Shown here piece by piece: positions 44,212-56,200 of a DNA stretch of 64,000 bases. This DNA comes from Edaphochlamys debaryana. Its lineage: Eukaryota > Chlorophyta > Chlorophyceae > Chlamydomonadales. The position numbers and the translations under genes were made by a program. The DNA is taken from contig JAEHOE010000062.1 of assembly GCA_016858145.1 (NCBI GenBank), forward strand, positions 620,001 to 684,000. Reading direction: 5' to 3'. Below the pieces are notes generated by a model. It did not search any database. It was given only the letters and a program-made list of their open reading frames with translations, and was not told the origin of the DNA. Position 1 is the first letter of the stretch. Every line of letters begins with the position of its first letter.

Positions 44212-47200
44212 CTAGGAACCCAACACTACGGTCACCTCACACGCGCCATTCCCGCCTTCATTGCCCCCAGCTTCGCTTCCCAAGTGCCCAGCTGGACCTG
44301 CAGCCGTCCCCGCTGCACCGCCAAAGGTCCTCACGGCCTCAGCGCCCCACGCCGCCCCAATCAGCACTGTCTCGAGGTGGAGCGAGAGCTGCTCGATGCC
44401 GCCCCTGCCGGTGCCGCCCTCCACCGCACCAATCTCCACTCCGCTCCCCGCACCCTTCATCACGCCGCTCCCCACGCCCTCCACGGACCCAGAACCGCCG
44501 TGCTGGCGGCCTGTGCCTGGTACGACAATCACAGAGCCCCGGGCGTTGGCCAGGAACGCGGGGGTGACGGGCAGGCGGGCCAAGCCGTGCGAGAGGCCCC
44601 GGACCTGGGGGCTGCTTTGCTGCAGGGACAGGGCAACGTGGCCGTTGGCAGAGCTGACTAAGGCCTCGTTGGCCATGACTCGGCACGCCATGAGCTCGAC
44701 CGTCTCCGGGATGCCCTGCAGCGGAGGACAGTCGTGTCGACGGGAGGACGTGCGTGCATGTGACGCCCGAGCATATACCGGTATATGCACAGGGGGCCCA
44801 AGGTGGGCTAAGACCACAAAGCCCACCAAAGCCCTGGTCCCACGCCTGGCTCAAGGCTGATGACCTCCCCACCTACCTTGAGCTGCGCGGGACCGAGGCT
44901 GTCGGCTGTGATCCCCTGCTGCGCCAGGGCCTGCTCCGCGGCGGCCCACGCGTCGCGGCTGCACAGCACCTGCACGGCGCCAGCGGGTTGCAAAGAGGGT
45001 ACTGTTGGCAGCGTGCCGTCAGAGCAATCAAGCATGCAGACAGCCGCCAGCGAGCGCCACAACCAGCCCGACTCTGCTGGGTGTGCTGTGCAAGCGATCC
45101 CCGCCCCTCCCACCTGCCCCGCAGTGGCCCTGGAAGCCACGCGTGCCGCGCGGTTCATGACGCGGCCCCGGTAGGCCAGGCGGCCCGTGGCACCGTTGAG
45201 GCCCGCCCGAGCGGGCCCGTAGTCGATACCCGCCTGGGAGCGGGGTGCAGGAGGGGAAGAGGGAGGACGGGAGGCAGGGGTGTGGCGGTGGGTCCCAAAC
45301 GCATGGTACACAAAGCCACCTGTACGTATTCCATGCCCCAGCAGACGACCTAGCCCGGCCCAGCCCACCTTGACCCTCAGGCCCCGGAAGAGCACGTGCG
45401 GCGCCAGCACGCCCAGCTCGTTGAGTGCCGTCACCGCCACCTCCTCCGCTGCAAGCAGAGGCGACAATTGCAAACACGTCAGGCCCAAACCCAGCCACTT
45501 ATATTATACAAGCGATACTGGTCGACTGGCTGACCAAGGGGCAACAATGGGGTGGTCATTAGGGAGGCTCGCGGTTAGCTCTTCCCTCCTCCCTCCTCCC
45601 TCCCGCACCGAGTGGGTGGTCCAGCAGACGGCTGGGCCACATCAGGTCAGGGAGACGTGACACGCCCGCTAGGCAGGCAGCAACGGCCTCTGAAGGGTCG
45701 GCAAAGGCGGCCAGAAGCAGCCCACCTGTGGCTTCCACCTGGCACCGCATGGAGGCAGCGGCGTGGGAGGTGACAGAGGATGATCACGAACAAAAGAGCC
45801 ATGGCGTGGACAGGGTGTGCATTGGTTCAGGTTCTGTTGCCCATCACTAGAACTCCCCCCAGTGCATAGCATTGCGCAATGCTCTCGCTCACCATGTACC
45901 CGCCGCTGGTGGCACTGCTTGCACCTTCAGGCAAGCCCCCTCGCGTGACCTCCCCCGCAAACACGTGCTCCAGCATGCCCAGTGCCTCGCGCGCAACGGC
46001 CGCGTCCCACGCCAGCAGCGCCTCCGCCCCCACGGTGTACACAAACGCCACCGCGGCAGCGCCCACAGGCGCCTGCAGCACGCCTGCAGCGGCCGTGGAG
46101 CGGACCTTGAGCGGCGGCAGCATTGCAAGCCGCCCAAGGAGTCGGGCACTCAAGGCCTGGTAGACCTGTGCGCGTTGAGGGGCAAGGGGTCGAAGTGGGT
46201 GGGGCATTCAAGGGCGGCCCCCGTGGGCGGACTCTCTTCCACAGACATGGGCTTTCAACCTTACCTGCTGTGCAGGCAGCTCCTCGGTGTTGGTGGACAG
46301 CTCGTGCTGGCCCATGTGCATCACCAGCTCCCCCTTGGACAGCTGGCCCGGGTCCTGGCGCAGCTGCGCGAAGGTGGAGTCGCTCAGCAGCACCTGCCCC
46401 CCTGCGGCCGCGTCCTGCACAGCCCGCGCCAGGCGCATGCAGGGCCCCGAGTAGTGCATGCGCGCCTCGCCAGAGACGTAGTTGACGTCGTGGGCCGAGG
46501 GCACGCCGCTGGCCATGCCGATGCGGACCTGCGTGGCCGGGCATGGAAAGGGGGGTGGGAGGAAAGGGCCGTCACGGTGTCTGGGGAGGCTGGGAGCAAG
46601 CACCCTGCCACACGGCACCCGCGCTTACCCTGAGCCCCCGGAAGACGACTCCGCAGGCCCCCGTGGGCCCCTTCGTGGAGGGCGTCTGCATGCCAGAGTC
46701 CATCCGCCCTGGCGAGCCGCAGGGGCTCACAGAGGAGCGGCTCATCAGCAGCTCGTTGGCAGCAGTGCCTCGCCTCGAGCGATCCGCGTCTCTGGCGCCA
46801 GTCGGAAGAGGCGCGCTGACCAGCCACGCGCCCGCGACCAAGTCCACCAGCCGAGCGCCGGGGCACAGCTGCGGCCCAGTTGCGGGCGCCAAAGCACTGC
46901 TTTGGCGCGATCTGAGTGGAGCGGCCTGCTGACCCGTGGGCTCCAGCGCCGCGAAGTCATAACGCGATGGCGCGCTGTTGTCCGGCCAGCCTGGACCGCC
47001 GCCAGCCTCCACGTCCCACGACGCTAATGCGGAAGCATCGCTGAGGAGGGTTTGCTCAGCCGAGGCCGGCACTTGAAGGTGTCGGCCAAAGCCCCACAGG
47101 CGCAGGAAGGGGGCGCCGGCAGGCCTGCCGCCGTCTGTGCGCTTTGAGGGGCTGAGGCCGCCCCGCAATTTGCCAGTGAGGTCGGCGTGTCTGGGGCCCG

Positions 47201-50200
47201 GCGCAACTGCGACTTCGCTCGTCGCTGTGGAGGCCAGGAGCAGCTCCTGCGGCCACGGCGCGTCAAGGAGGTCCTGCTGGATGGCCAGCGCGCACTGAAC
47301 GGCGCCGGCCGCGGTGTGGAATGCACAGATAAAGGAGTCGCCCTGAGGCGGTGTGGGGTGAGCAGGGGCAGGACCGATTGTTGTGGGAGTGGTGGGCAGA
47401 AAAGAGGTAGGGTGGGCTGAGCACTCATACTGGCTCGTGTGGACATGCCCTAGGCCGGGTAGCGCCCGACGCACCTCCGTGGCCGACTCGTATCCCGAGT
47501 GCTTGGCCAGGGCCCGGCGGATGACCGAGTGGTGCAGCTCCACGGCCTTGCCCATGGCCTCCTCACTCAGCAGCTCCCACAGCGTCGTGCTGGACTCAAT
47601 GTCTGCCAAGGAGGGGCGAGAGGCAGCAGCGCAAGCTTCATCTACATTACACAATGTGTCATAGGGCACACAGGGCTCTTTCCGCTTACCAGGTCCGGTA
47701 GTCGCTCTATGCATGTTGTTTGCCCTTTGCCACCCCGGGCGTGGGTCCTTAATCGCCCAGCCAGGAGTGCGCCTCAGCCATACCTGTGATTACCACGGTC
47801 GTTTGCGGCCCCGGCCCCGGCGCCTTGACGCCCCTAAGCAGGCCCCGGTGGTGGGCCCGCCTCCGCCACACGGCTATGGTGAGGGATACCATGCCCACCA
47901 GCAGGACCGCCACCGCCAGAGGGACCACGATGGCGACAACAAGGGTCTTGCGGTGCTGGTCATTAGAGCCTGATGTGATCGTGTTGTACAGGGTCATGAA
48001 AACTAGGGGTGAGCTACGGCCAGTCGAGTTAGGGCAGGCCCTGGATGCTCAATGACACCGGAAGCACCGGCAGGTAGGAGCGCTCAGGGGCAGAGTCATG
48101 TAAGGCGTACCATTGGAGGGCGGTGGCACTGTTTTGTCGCTTGGCGCACATTTGAGCAACGCGCAGTAGAGCGCTTGCAACTGCTGCCTGCGGGCAGCGC
48201 GTTGGGGGCCGTGTTCACCACGTTGAAGCGTGGGCATAGTGGGTACCTCCCTTTGCAAAGCAATTTCCCATCACAAGGCGCATACCTGGATGATCCACCG
48301 GCATACAGGCTCGTGGTAAGACCCAATTCAATCTGGCTCAGCACCGAGTCTGAGGCGGAGCAATGGTGGCAGGGTAGGGCACACGGTGAGGTTCCTGCGC
48401 CCTGTGCATGGTCCCTGATGATCAGCCCGCGGATTGCTCACGCTTGACCTCCTCGCTTGGCCCAGTGCCGCCCACAGCAGCGGCTGCCGCTCGCACCACC
48501 TGAACTGCGCGGTGGAGCACCGCTGCAGAGGGAGAGGTGGGGCGGGCGAGGGTTGCATTCAATGCTTCAGGCCCTTGTACTGGAGTACCTGCGTGGCCCT
48601 CAGCTCCCGCGCTGCACACCTGTGTACGGCGTTCCCACGCTCTGTAGCTGTACGCCCACCACAATGTTGCCCGAGTCAAGGGAGGCCGCCGATGTCCTGC
48701 GGGCGGGGTGAGGCACAGGGATTACCGGGCGTTGGTTGGGGTTTTCTGCTGCCCATCCATGCGCGCAATCCTCCTACCGACACGCACAATTGATATGTGT
48801 TTATTTGGCTTCCCCTCGCTCCTTCCTGAGCACGCTCCTTCCTGAGCACGCTCCTTCCTGAGCACGCGGCCAGGAGCGTGCTGACATGGTGACCACACCC
48901 ACCTGAGGAAGCTCTGCGCAATCGCTCGGTCGTAGCCGGCCGCCACCCAGCGATCCAGCCCGGGGCCTGGCGCCAACATGGAGGCAGCGAACGGGGGTTT
49001 GAAGGATGCATTGAGGCCCTTATTACCGCCACCAAGGACCACGATAGCCCCTGCCCGGCCTCCTGCTCTGCGCCCGTGGACCCGCTCCAGCCCGGGGCCT
49101 GTGGCGCCAAGGAACACATCTAGATAGCGTGCCCCGAAGCAAGGCACGCTGCACGCACAGGGCCAGTTTGCTGCCTTCTCGCCTACGCAAGGCTGCCGTG
49201 GACTATCCATAAGCGGTGCGCTGTGGTCAGGGCCTTCAGTCTCACACAACCTAAGACACACCCGCCGGATAGGTGCGCGTTGCAATGACCCACCCGTGGA
49301 GTCTAGCTGGCTGCGCCGGAAGGGGTTGATGTGGGACTCGGGGTTCAGCACCAGAGACCAGCTCTGGGGATAGGGTTCAATGGATGTAGTGAGGGCACAC
49401 GCGTAGCCAGGGGCAGTATGCAAAGGCTGACTATGCCCATTCCTCGTGCGCTGTGGGCAAACCCATGAATTTTGTTGCATGCAGAACAGAAGCTTCACCC
49501 ACGCTTGGACCCTCACCTGGTTGGGCTGAGCCACGTAAGACAGGAACTGGGGGCCAAGCAGGTTGGTTGCAGGCAGGGTACGTAGCCAAGGACAGAGGAA
49601 ACGGGGCGTCAGTACCGAAGAGCAGCAGGGAGCAGCCATGGGTGGTCGATTCAACCTGTTGGGGTAGTTGGGGCAGCTCATTTCCAGTGTCCCTCCCTCT
49701 GTTCTCCACCCCCACTACCCCCACCTGGTACGTTAAGCTCTGCAGGGCGGGGCTGGACGCCTTGTTGATGACACCCGTCCAGCCTGGCGGCAGAAACCAT
49801 GAGGGTGGCAACAGGTAGGCGCGGAGGCAAGGCAGGTGTGCGCTGCATGAGGCGAAGCACCAGGATGCGCTTGTCCCATAGCATACGTGACCCCCTGCGC
49901 AACCCACCTCCGTACGCGCTGTACGGCGCATAGTTGACGAGCGCTTGAGAGCCGTTGGCCAGGGTCGACTGGACGGCAAACGGACATTGCTCCACATTCG
50001 CACAGGCCACCAGTCGCCCTGTGGTCCGGTCGAGGACCTGGGTCGCCCCCGGCAGCGGTGCTACCCCGAGCACGCTGGGCTGTGAACCCGGAGGGGCGAC
50101 AACTATCTCCTTAAACGAGTCCCCTGAGGATAGAATAGCAATGCCTGGTAAGCACCAGCGGTACCAGCAGCATGTCCTGACGGTTGTGTGGTGCCTTTGC

Positions 50201-52818
50201 TCGCCGCCCGTGGACGTCCCCTTGTCTTCCGCGCACCTCCCGCACGTCCACCCACCGAAATCAACGGTCATCAGGCAGTGCGGCCGCCCGCGTTCCCCAG
50301 ACGCTCCCGCCTGGAATGGCGGCCCGGCCGCAGCCACCGCCGGGTCGCCGCAGTTGGAGGGCCCCGGCTGCTGCACGGAGGTGATGCGCGCAAAGACGTC
50401 CAGCACTCGGCGCATGGCCTCGTTGGCCCCTAGCAGGGGCTGCATGGTGTCCGGGTCAAAGAGCACGCCGTGCGGCGTGCCCCGGACCTGCACGTACCTG
50501 CATGCTCATAGCAGGGCGCGGAAGAGAAGTCCGTTGCCGTTGAGAAAGGGGGCCGGAAGGTGCAACATGAGGGACCAGGGACCGTAAAGCGTGCTTGGAT
50601 GGGCTCCATACCCCGCCTTTTATTTGCGTGACAGCCCAGCAGGCAAGCCCTGCAGCTCTCACGGTGCGGCCATGGCAATGAGCAGCAGTCCGTCGAGTGT
50701 GCTGTGGCCACACGAGTCGAAGCACACGCCGTACATGTCGCCCACTCCGTCGCCTGCGGTACAGGTAGGTGTGACAAGGCACGGGTTGATTGCAGCTGGG
50801 CGCGTCGAGAAACGGCCGTGGCTTTGACAAGAACCTAACGCATCCGTGATGCACATGATGATGCCCGCCCGCAGTTCTGTGAGGGAAACTGTTGCCCGTC
50901 CGCACACCGGCCGCATAGGCCCCAGCCCCAGCCCTGAAGGCCGTAAGCAGGCGTCGCAATCAACCGCCCTTTGGAAGGGTCCACGGTTCCCTCCGGCCCC
51001 AGTCCCCACCGTCGGTGTCAGTGCCGGTCATCCGCTCCGCCAGGTCCGCGAAGTCCTCCCACGTGGCAGGCACTGTGAGGCTGTAGCGGTCGAACAGGTC
51101 CTGCCTGCGGGACACCAGGCACACACGACGCCACGCACAGCCCGGGCTCTTGTCCTGTCCGCTTGCCTACCTTGGTTCATTTTCTCCGCCTTCTACAGCG
51201 GGATCATCACACTCCGCAGGCTAAGGCGCGCAGGTGCTTGACGTCGAGAGCGGATGCTAACACGCGCCCACCTATAGAAGAGGAGCATAATGTCTCCGTC
51301 GATGGGCACCCCTTGGATGACCCCGTTGTAAGCACTTCCGATGCTCCTGGGGCGCAAGAGATGCAGGCGGGGACGGCGGTAGTCAAAATTTGGATTGAGC
51401 GTGTCTGATAAGCCCGCTCGTGATGGCCACAACGCATCTCCCGGCTTCCATGCTTCCCGCGGCCAGGAGCCCCCTCCACCTGTAGAAGCGATGAATGTCT
51501 GCCCACGCGATGTCACGATCATCTGCCACCAGATCTGACAGAGGGGCCAGTCCACCAAGCGACGCCAGGTCTCCTGCACGGGAGGCGAGGCATACACAGG
51601 TGATGAGGGGTGGCACAAGGCTGACTCATGCCAGTTGGCTCTTGCATGACGCATCCTGGCTTAGAACCGGGCGAACTGCCCGCACAGCTCCTGGCGCCTG
51701 TCGCCTCGTAACCACAAGAAAATCCTAGGGAAACACCGCCAAGTGATGAGTGGTAGGAAGGCTGGAACCCCGGCCTCCCACGTCCCGCCCACACGCCAGG
51801 GCGTCAGCCCTCCGTGTGCCGCCCTTGGTCGTCCCTTGCCTCACCCAGCACCGAGGGCGGCACCACCCAGGCATCGCTCAGCTCCAGACCCGCCATCACC
51901 TCCTTCCGAGCCTCCACGCCAAGCTGCGGATGTGGGGTGCAGCACGACGTAAGCATTCGACTGGCTCTCTGCAACTGTGGCACGCCGTGACTGGCGGCAC
52001 CGCCGCACCGGTGATCGCTCCCAGACGAAACCAATGGCGGGGGTGCTCAAGATCGGAGCTCGGGTATGATCCGGCTTATCTTGAACTGCCTGGCTCATCC
52101 TTCGAGCCCTGCTCCCCCATCCGGATCGGTCTGGTGTCACCCCGCCGACTTACCTCGCTGGGGTCGAGCACTCGCAACACCACACGCGCCCCAGTCCTCT
52201 GGGTGAAGGCATCGACTAGCGCCCGCATCGCCGGCAGGGATGACTTATCGGGCACGACCACGCGAAGGTCCTGCGGCAGGAAGCGGGATCTCCAATGAGA
52301 GACGTGGGGTGCGACCTAATGGCTCGAGTCCCCCAACGATCCGTCCGCCCTCCCTTACCCGTGTGGCCTGAACTTGAAGGCGCAAACAGTTGTTAACAAA
52401 TTCACGGGACACCAAGTGTTCTATAAGTTCGAGCCTGTCTCCGCCGGTGACTGCTGGTGAATTCGCGGCGCCGCAAGAAGTAACCCTGCAATCAAGGCGG
52501 ACAGGCCGCAAGTTTTGGTTGAAACGACAACGGCAACTTGCGATGGCGCCTGAGCGGTGTAAGCAGCTGGTGCTTGAACACCACACAACGTGGGCGTATA
52601 CAAGAAGGCTTGGGAGCGCCCGGTACCCGACATGGCAGAGCAGGATGTGCTACGCACGCCGCCCGCGTGCTCTGACACCACACGTACCTAGTCAGATTTT
52701 CCAGAAGCTGTGCCGTGCAGCTGTCGAGCACGCGGTCCACGACAGTGCTTCCACTGACACTGGCCCCAGCGACCCCGGCCCCCAGCAGGGCTACGAACAT
52801 TAGCGCTGCAAGGCCCAT
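44212..52818 (-). CDS. Receptor-like class III nucleotide cyclase, copy 2
   Basis: Paralogue of copy 1, ~1370-1380 residues, same architecture. Exons: 52688-52818, 52359-52434, 52154-52270, 51845-51923, 51480-51573, 51272-51346, 51010-51104, 50663-50753, 50256-50497, 49908-50123, 49725-49783, 49517-49546, 49294-49363, 48903-48966, 48620-48696, about 48111-48254 (right edge uncertain), 47784-47969, 47475-47602, 46629-47342, 46265-46528, 45893-46165, 45609-45738, 45369-45448, 45114-45233, 44877-44969, 44212-44715. The start MGLAALMFVALLGAG gives a signal peptide and the right phase. The ectodomain keeps DTDGDGVGD; the helix is in exon 47784-47969. C1 has TDIESSTTLWE and GDSF but no Asn/Arg pair (GPCMRLARAV). 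C2 has FVYTVGAEALL and GGLLLAAF (both metal Asp lost) but keeps GRVMNRAAR. The join between the exons at 48620 and 48254 does not close in phase as it does in copy 1: copy 1 has CCGTACAG before the donor, this copy CCGTACACAG. Confidence 0.88.
48819..48866. repeat. Three 16-bp direct repeats in cyclase 2 intron
   Basis: CTCCTTCCTGAGCACG occurs three times in tandem, followed at about 48871-48880 by a partial inverted copy (GGAGCGTG). It lies within the intron 48697-48902. Confidence 0.9.
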
Positions 52819-53246
52819 CCCAGCGATATATCTTAGCGTGGCCCCGGCAGTGGAGGGCCACTGCGAAGCTAAGACTGTATTTGTGGTCGCATACTGCGGC
52901 GAGTTGTGGTATTCCACCTCAGTGAGCCTACGAGATGTGATACCTATGTATGGGCATGCGTTGACGCGAGCTCGGGGCAGGAAACGCGGGGCAGTTTTTC
53001 CCGTGCGCGCAATCCGGCGCCCGCACGGCATGATGTGTGGGCCTTCTTCAGGACGTGCCTCTCGTGCATAAGCGTGTAGACGCGCTGGGCGTATCTGCTA
53101 GAGACTGCATGCCAAGCTGATAGGGGCAAATTGCTGAAACGACAGATGCAGCAGATAGCGAACAGCATGCGTTACACCTTGATATTGGACTAGCCTTGTT
53201 ATCGTCGCATTGCACAGGGCGGCGAGTCTCTGGTCTCTGGTAGACC
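52819..53246. promoter_or_regulatory. Divergent promoter, cyclase 2 / AFG2-like
   Basis: The two start codons are 428 bp apart on opposite strands, so both promoters must lie here. A TATA-like GATATATC is at about 52825-52832, only ~8-15 bp upstream of the cyclase 2 ATG, too close for a normal TATA box unless the leader is very short or the true start lies elsewhere. No other element is clear. Confidence 0.5.
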
Positions 53247-56200
53247 ATGTCGGCGACTTGCGGACCACCCTGCGCGGCTGCCAGCCTTGCCGACGGCGTG
53301 TCAACACGCCTGCCGGCTGGAACTTGCTGGATAGCGCTACCGCCCGACGCTCTGGCGGCGGCGCGCATCTCGGCGGGACAGGTGGTCCTGGTAGGTGGCA
53401 TCGACCGCACACCGAGTCGCCTCTGCTCTCTTGGCTCGGCACCCAGGAGCGTCTTCCATTGATCACACAGCAGGCGGAGGCAAGCCAGGGCGGCCTATAC
53501 CTGCACCGGTGGTGCGGGGTATCCTGTAGGCTATGGTCCCATAGGGATACCCCCACCCCCTCGCTAACACCAGCCCCCCCCAGATGCATTCCCTGCCCCG
53601 TTCCTGCCCTCCCGCTCCACCCTCCACACACACCCCCAGGTGGGCGTAAGCCGCAAGGTCGTGCCCCAACCCGGAACCCCTCCGGGCCCCGCGGGCCGCA
53701 GCCCCGGCGGTGCCGCCTCGCCCGCCTCCGCCTTTGGCCCCGCGCCCGACCTGTTGGCCCCAGAGCCCGGCTCGGGGGGCGGCCCCCCCCAGCCCCAGAG
53801 CGTGTGGCGGCTGCTGGGGAGGCGCCTGGGTCTGCGGCTGCCCGACCTGGCAGGTAGGGGAGGGTCAAGGGGCTGGGAGGGGGGCTGGGAGGGGAGCGCC
53901 AGGGCAGGGGGAGGGCGAGGGCCAAGGCGAGGCGGCGGCGGATGGAGGGGCCGGGCAGGGCGCACCCCAGTGGGGTCCAGAGCCGGGCGCCCCGGTGCCT
54001 ACTGCAGTCAACCCCTGGCCTGGCCATCCAACCCTAGATCCCCCCTCAATCCTCTCTAGACCCCCCTGGCCTGGTCATCCCCACAACCCTAGATCCTCCC
54101 CAGAGCAGGGCGCTTCTGGACTCAACCCCAGACCCACCCTGACCTGGCCCTTCGAGTCTATATCCTCCTCTTGGGGACCGCCCCTGACCCACTCCCACCC
54201 CGCCCCTTCTGGACGCCACCCCTGCTCCCTCCCCGCAGCATGCAGCGCTGCCGAGGGCACGGGCGAGGCCGGCCCGCCCCCTGCGCCCCCACTGGGCTCC
54301 CTTCTCCTCCCCGCCCGGGCCTGGCCCGCCGCCCGCCTCCCTCGCTCCCAGGCGCTGCTCAGCCCCGCACTGCGCGAGGCGGCCGGGCAGCCCCCCGCGG
54401 GCAGCGTGCTGCTCATCTACAAGCCCCTCGCCGCCGCCGAGGCAGCGGCGGCACGGGCTGCGGCGGGGGCCGTTGCGGGGACGGCTGCGGGGGCCGGGGC
54501 AGGGGCTGGCGCAGGGGCGGGGGCGGGGTCCTGGCAAGGGCCTCCCGCCGGCTCGGTCGCAGCCGCAGTAGCCAGCGCGGCCGCGAGCGGAGCGGGGGCA
54601 GGGGCAGGGGCGGGGGCAGGGGCGGGGGGAGGGCCGGGGGCGGTGGTGGTGCTCCGCCTGTGCGGTGACGCCCTGCTGCAGCCGCCCGCTGGGCCCGGCT
54701 CGGGGGAGGCTGGGGACGACTCCGACGCAGCTTCCGTCAGCTCCGGAACCAGCGGCGGCGGCGGCGGCGGCAGGAGGCCTCCCGCCTCGCCGGCGCCCGC
54801 CGGCGCCGTCACGCCGGCGGCCAAGGGCCCTGCGTCCCGGGGCACCGGCGCCTCCACGCCCGTCCGCACCCCCGGCCCCGGATACGGATCTGGATCTGGC
54901 TTTGCCGGCGCCGCCACTACGCCCGGCCCCGCATCAGCATCGGGATCCGCAGCAGGGGCGGGGGCAGGGGGTGATGCCCCGGGCCCCGGTGCCCGCTGGC
55001 CGCTGGAGGCGCTGCGGGCGGCGGCGGAGGCTCGGGACGAGGGCTGCCGCGCGGCACTGGTCGCTGTGGCGCGGCGCCACCTGGTGAGCCCGGAGCCCGG
55101 AGTCCGGAGTGTTCGGAGTCCGGAGTATCCGGTGTCCGGGCCGTTGGGGGGCCGTTTGGGGGGCCTTGCTAGGGCCCTGTGCTAGGCTTCTCGAGCGGGT
55201 GCCGGCTCCCGGCTGTCGCGTGAGGCTGTGCTTCCTCGCGTTCACTTGCGATATTGCTTCATCAGCCGCTGAGTGCTCAGTGCTCCTTTTGTCATGCGGT
55301 CGCCTGCTCCCGCCCATCTGCCTCATCGTGCGGTGGCCTGCGCCCGTCCTCGCGCCCCCCGACAGGCCGGTCGCCCATCCCCTTAGTCAGGCTCTTGCCC
55401 ACTCGCCTGCCCGCTCTCCCCCTCCCGACAGGCCGGTCGGCACGTGGTTGCGGGGGCCCCGGTGCTGGTCCCCGCCATGGGCTGCAGCGCAGTCTTCGCT
55501 GTGGAGGCAGCGGCGGCGGCGGCAGGGGCGGCGGCGGCAGGGGCGATGGCGGCAGCGGCAGGCGCGGCGGCGGCGCCTGCGGTGGCGGCGGTGGTGGAGG
55601 TGGGTCGCTCCACGCAGCTGTGGCTGCTGTACCCGGGGGAGGAGGCGCCGCCGGAGCTGGCGGCGGCGCTGGCGGCCGCAGGCGGCGGCGGCGGCGGCGG
55701 CCAGGCAGGCGCGGCGGAGGCGGGCAGGCCGCTGACGGTGGAGCAGATGGTGGCGGCGGCGCGGGAGGCGGCGGCGGCGGCGGTGGCGGAGAGCGCTGCG
55801 GAGGCGGCGGCCAACGCGGCGGAGCGGTCGCTGAGGGCAGGTGGGCCGGGGGGCCCGATGCGACCGCTGCGATGCAGTACTAGGGGATCAGTAACATTAA
55901 CAGCGCATGCCTGAGTACGACGGACGTGTGTGGAACAAGGAGGTGAACTGAGCAGCGCTGATCTGAGGCCTCACCAAGGGCGCAAGGCTCATCGAGCGCA
56001 GGCCAGGCCTGTCCTCACCCCACCCCACCCCACCCCACCCCACCCCACCCAACCCAAGCCCCCTCTCCTTAACCCCCCCTCCCCACTCTCCTCCGCCCCC
56101 CAAGGCCTGGCGGCGGGCGGTGTGGACTTCTCGGCGCTGGGCGGCGTGGGCCCCCACCTGGCGGCGCTGCGGGAGCTGGTGGGGCTGCCGCTGAGGGCGC

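Noticed and set aside
53210..53857. 215-codon frame overlapping the AFG2-like start
   Set aside because: Different frame from the Cdc48-type N-domain sequence, which begins at 53247 and splices correctly to the next exon.
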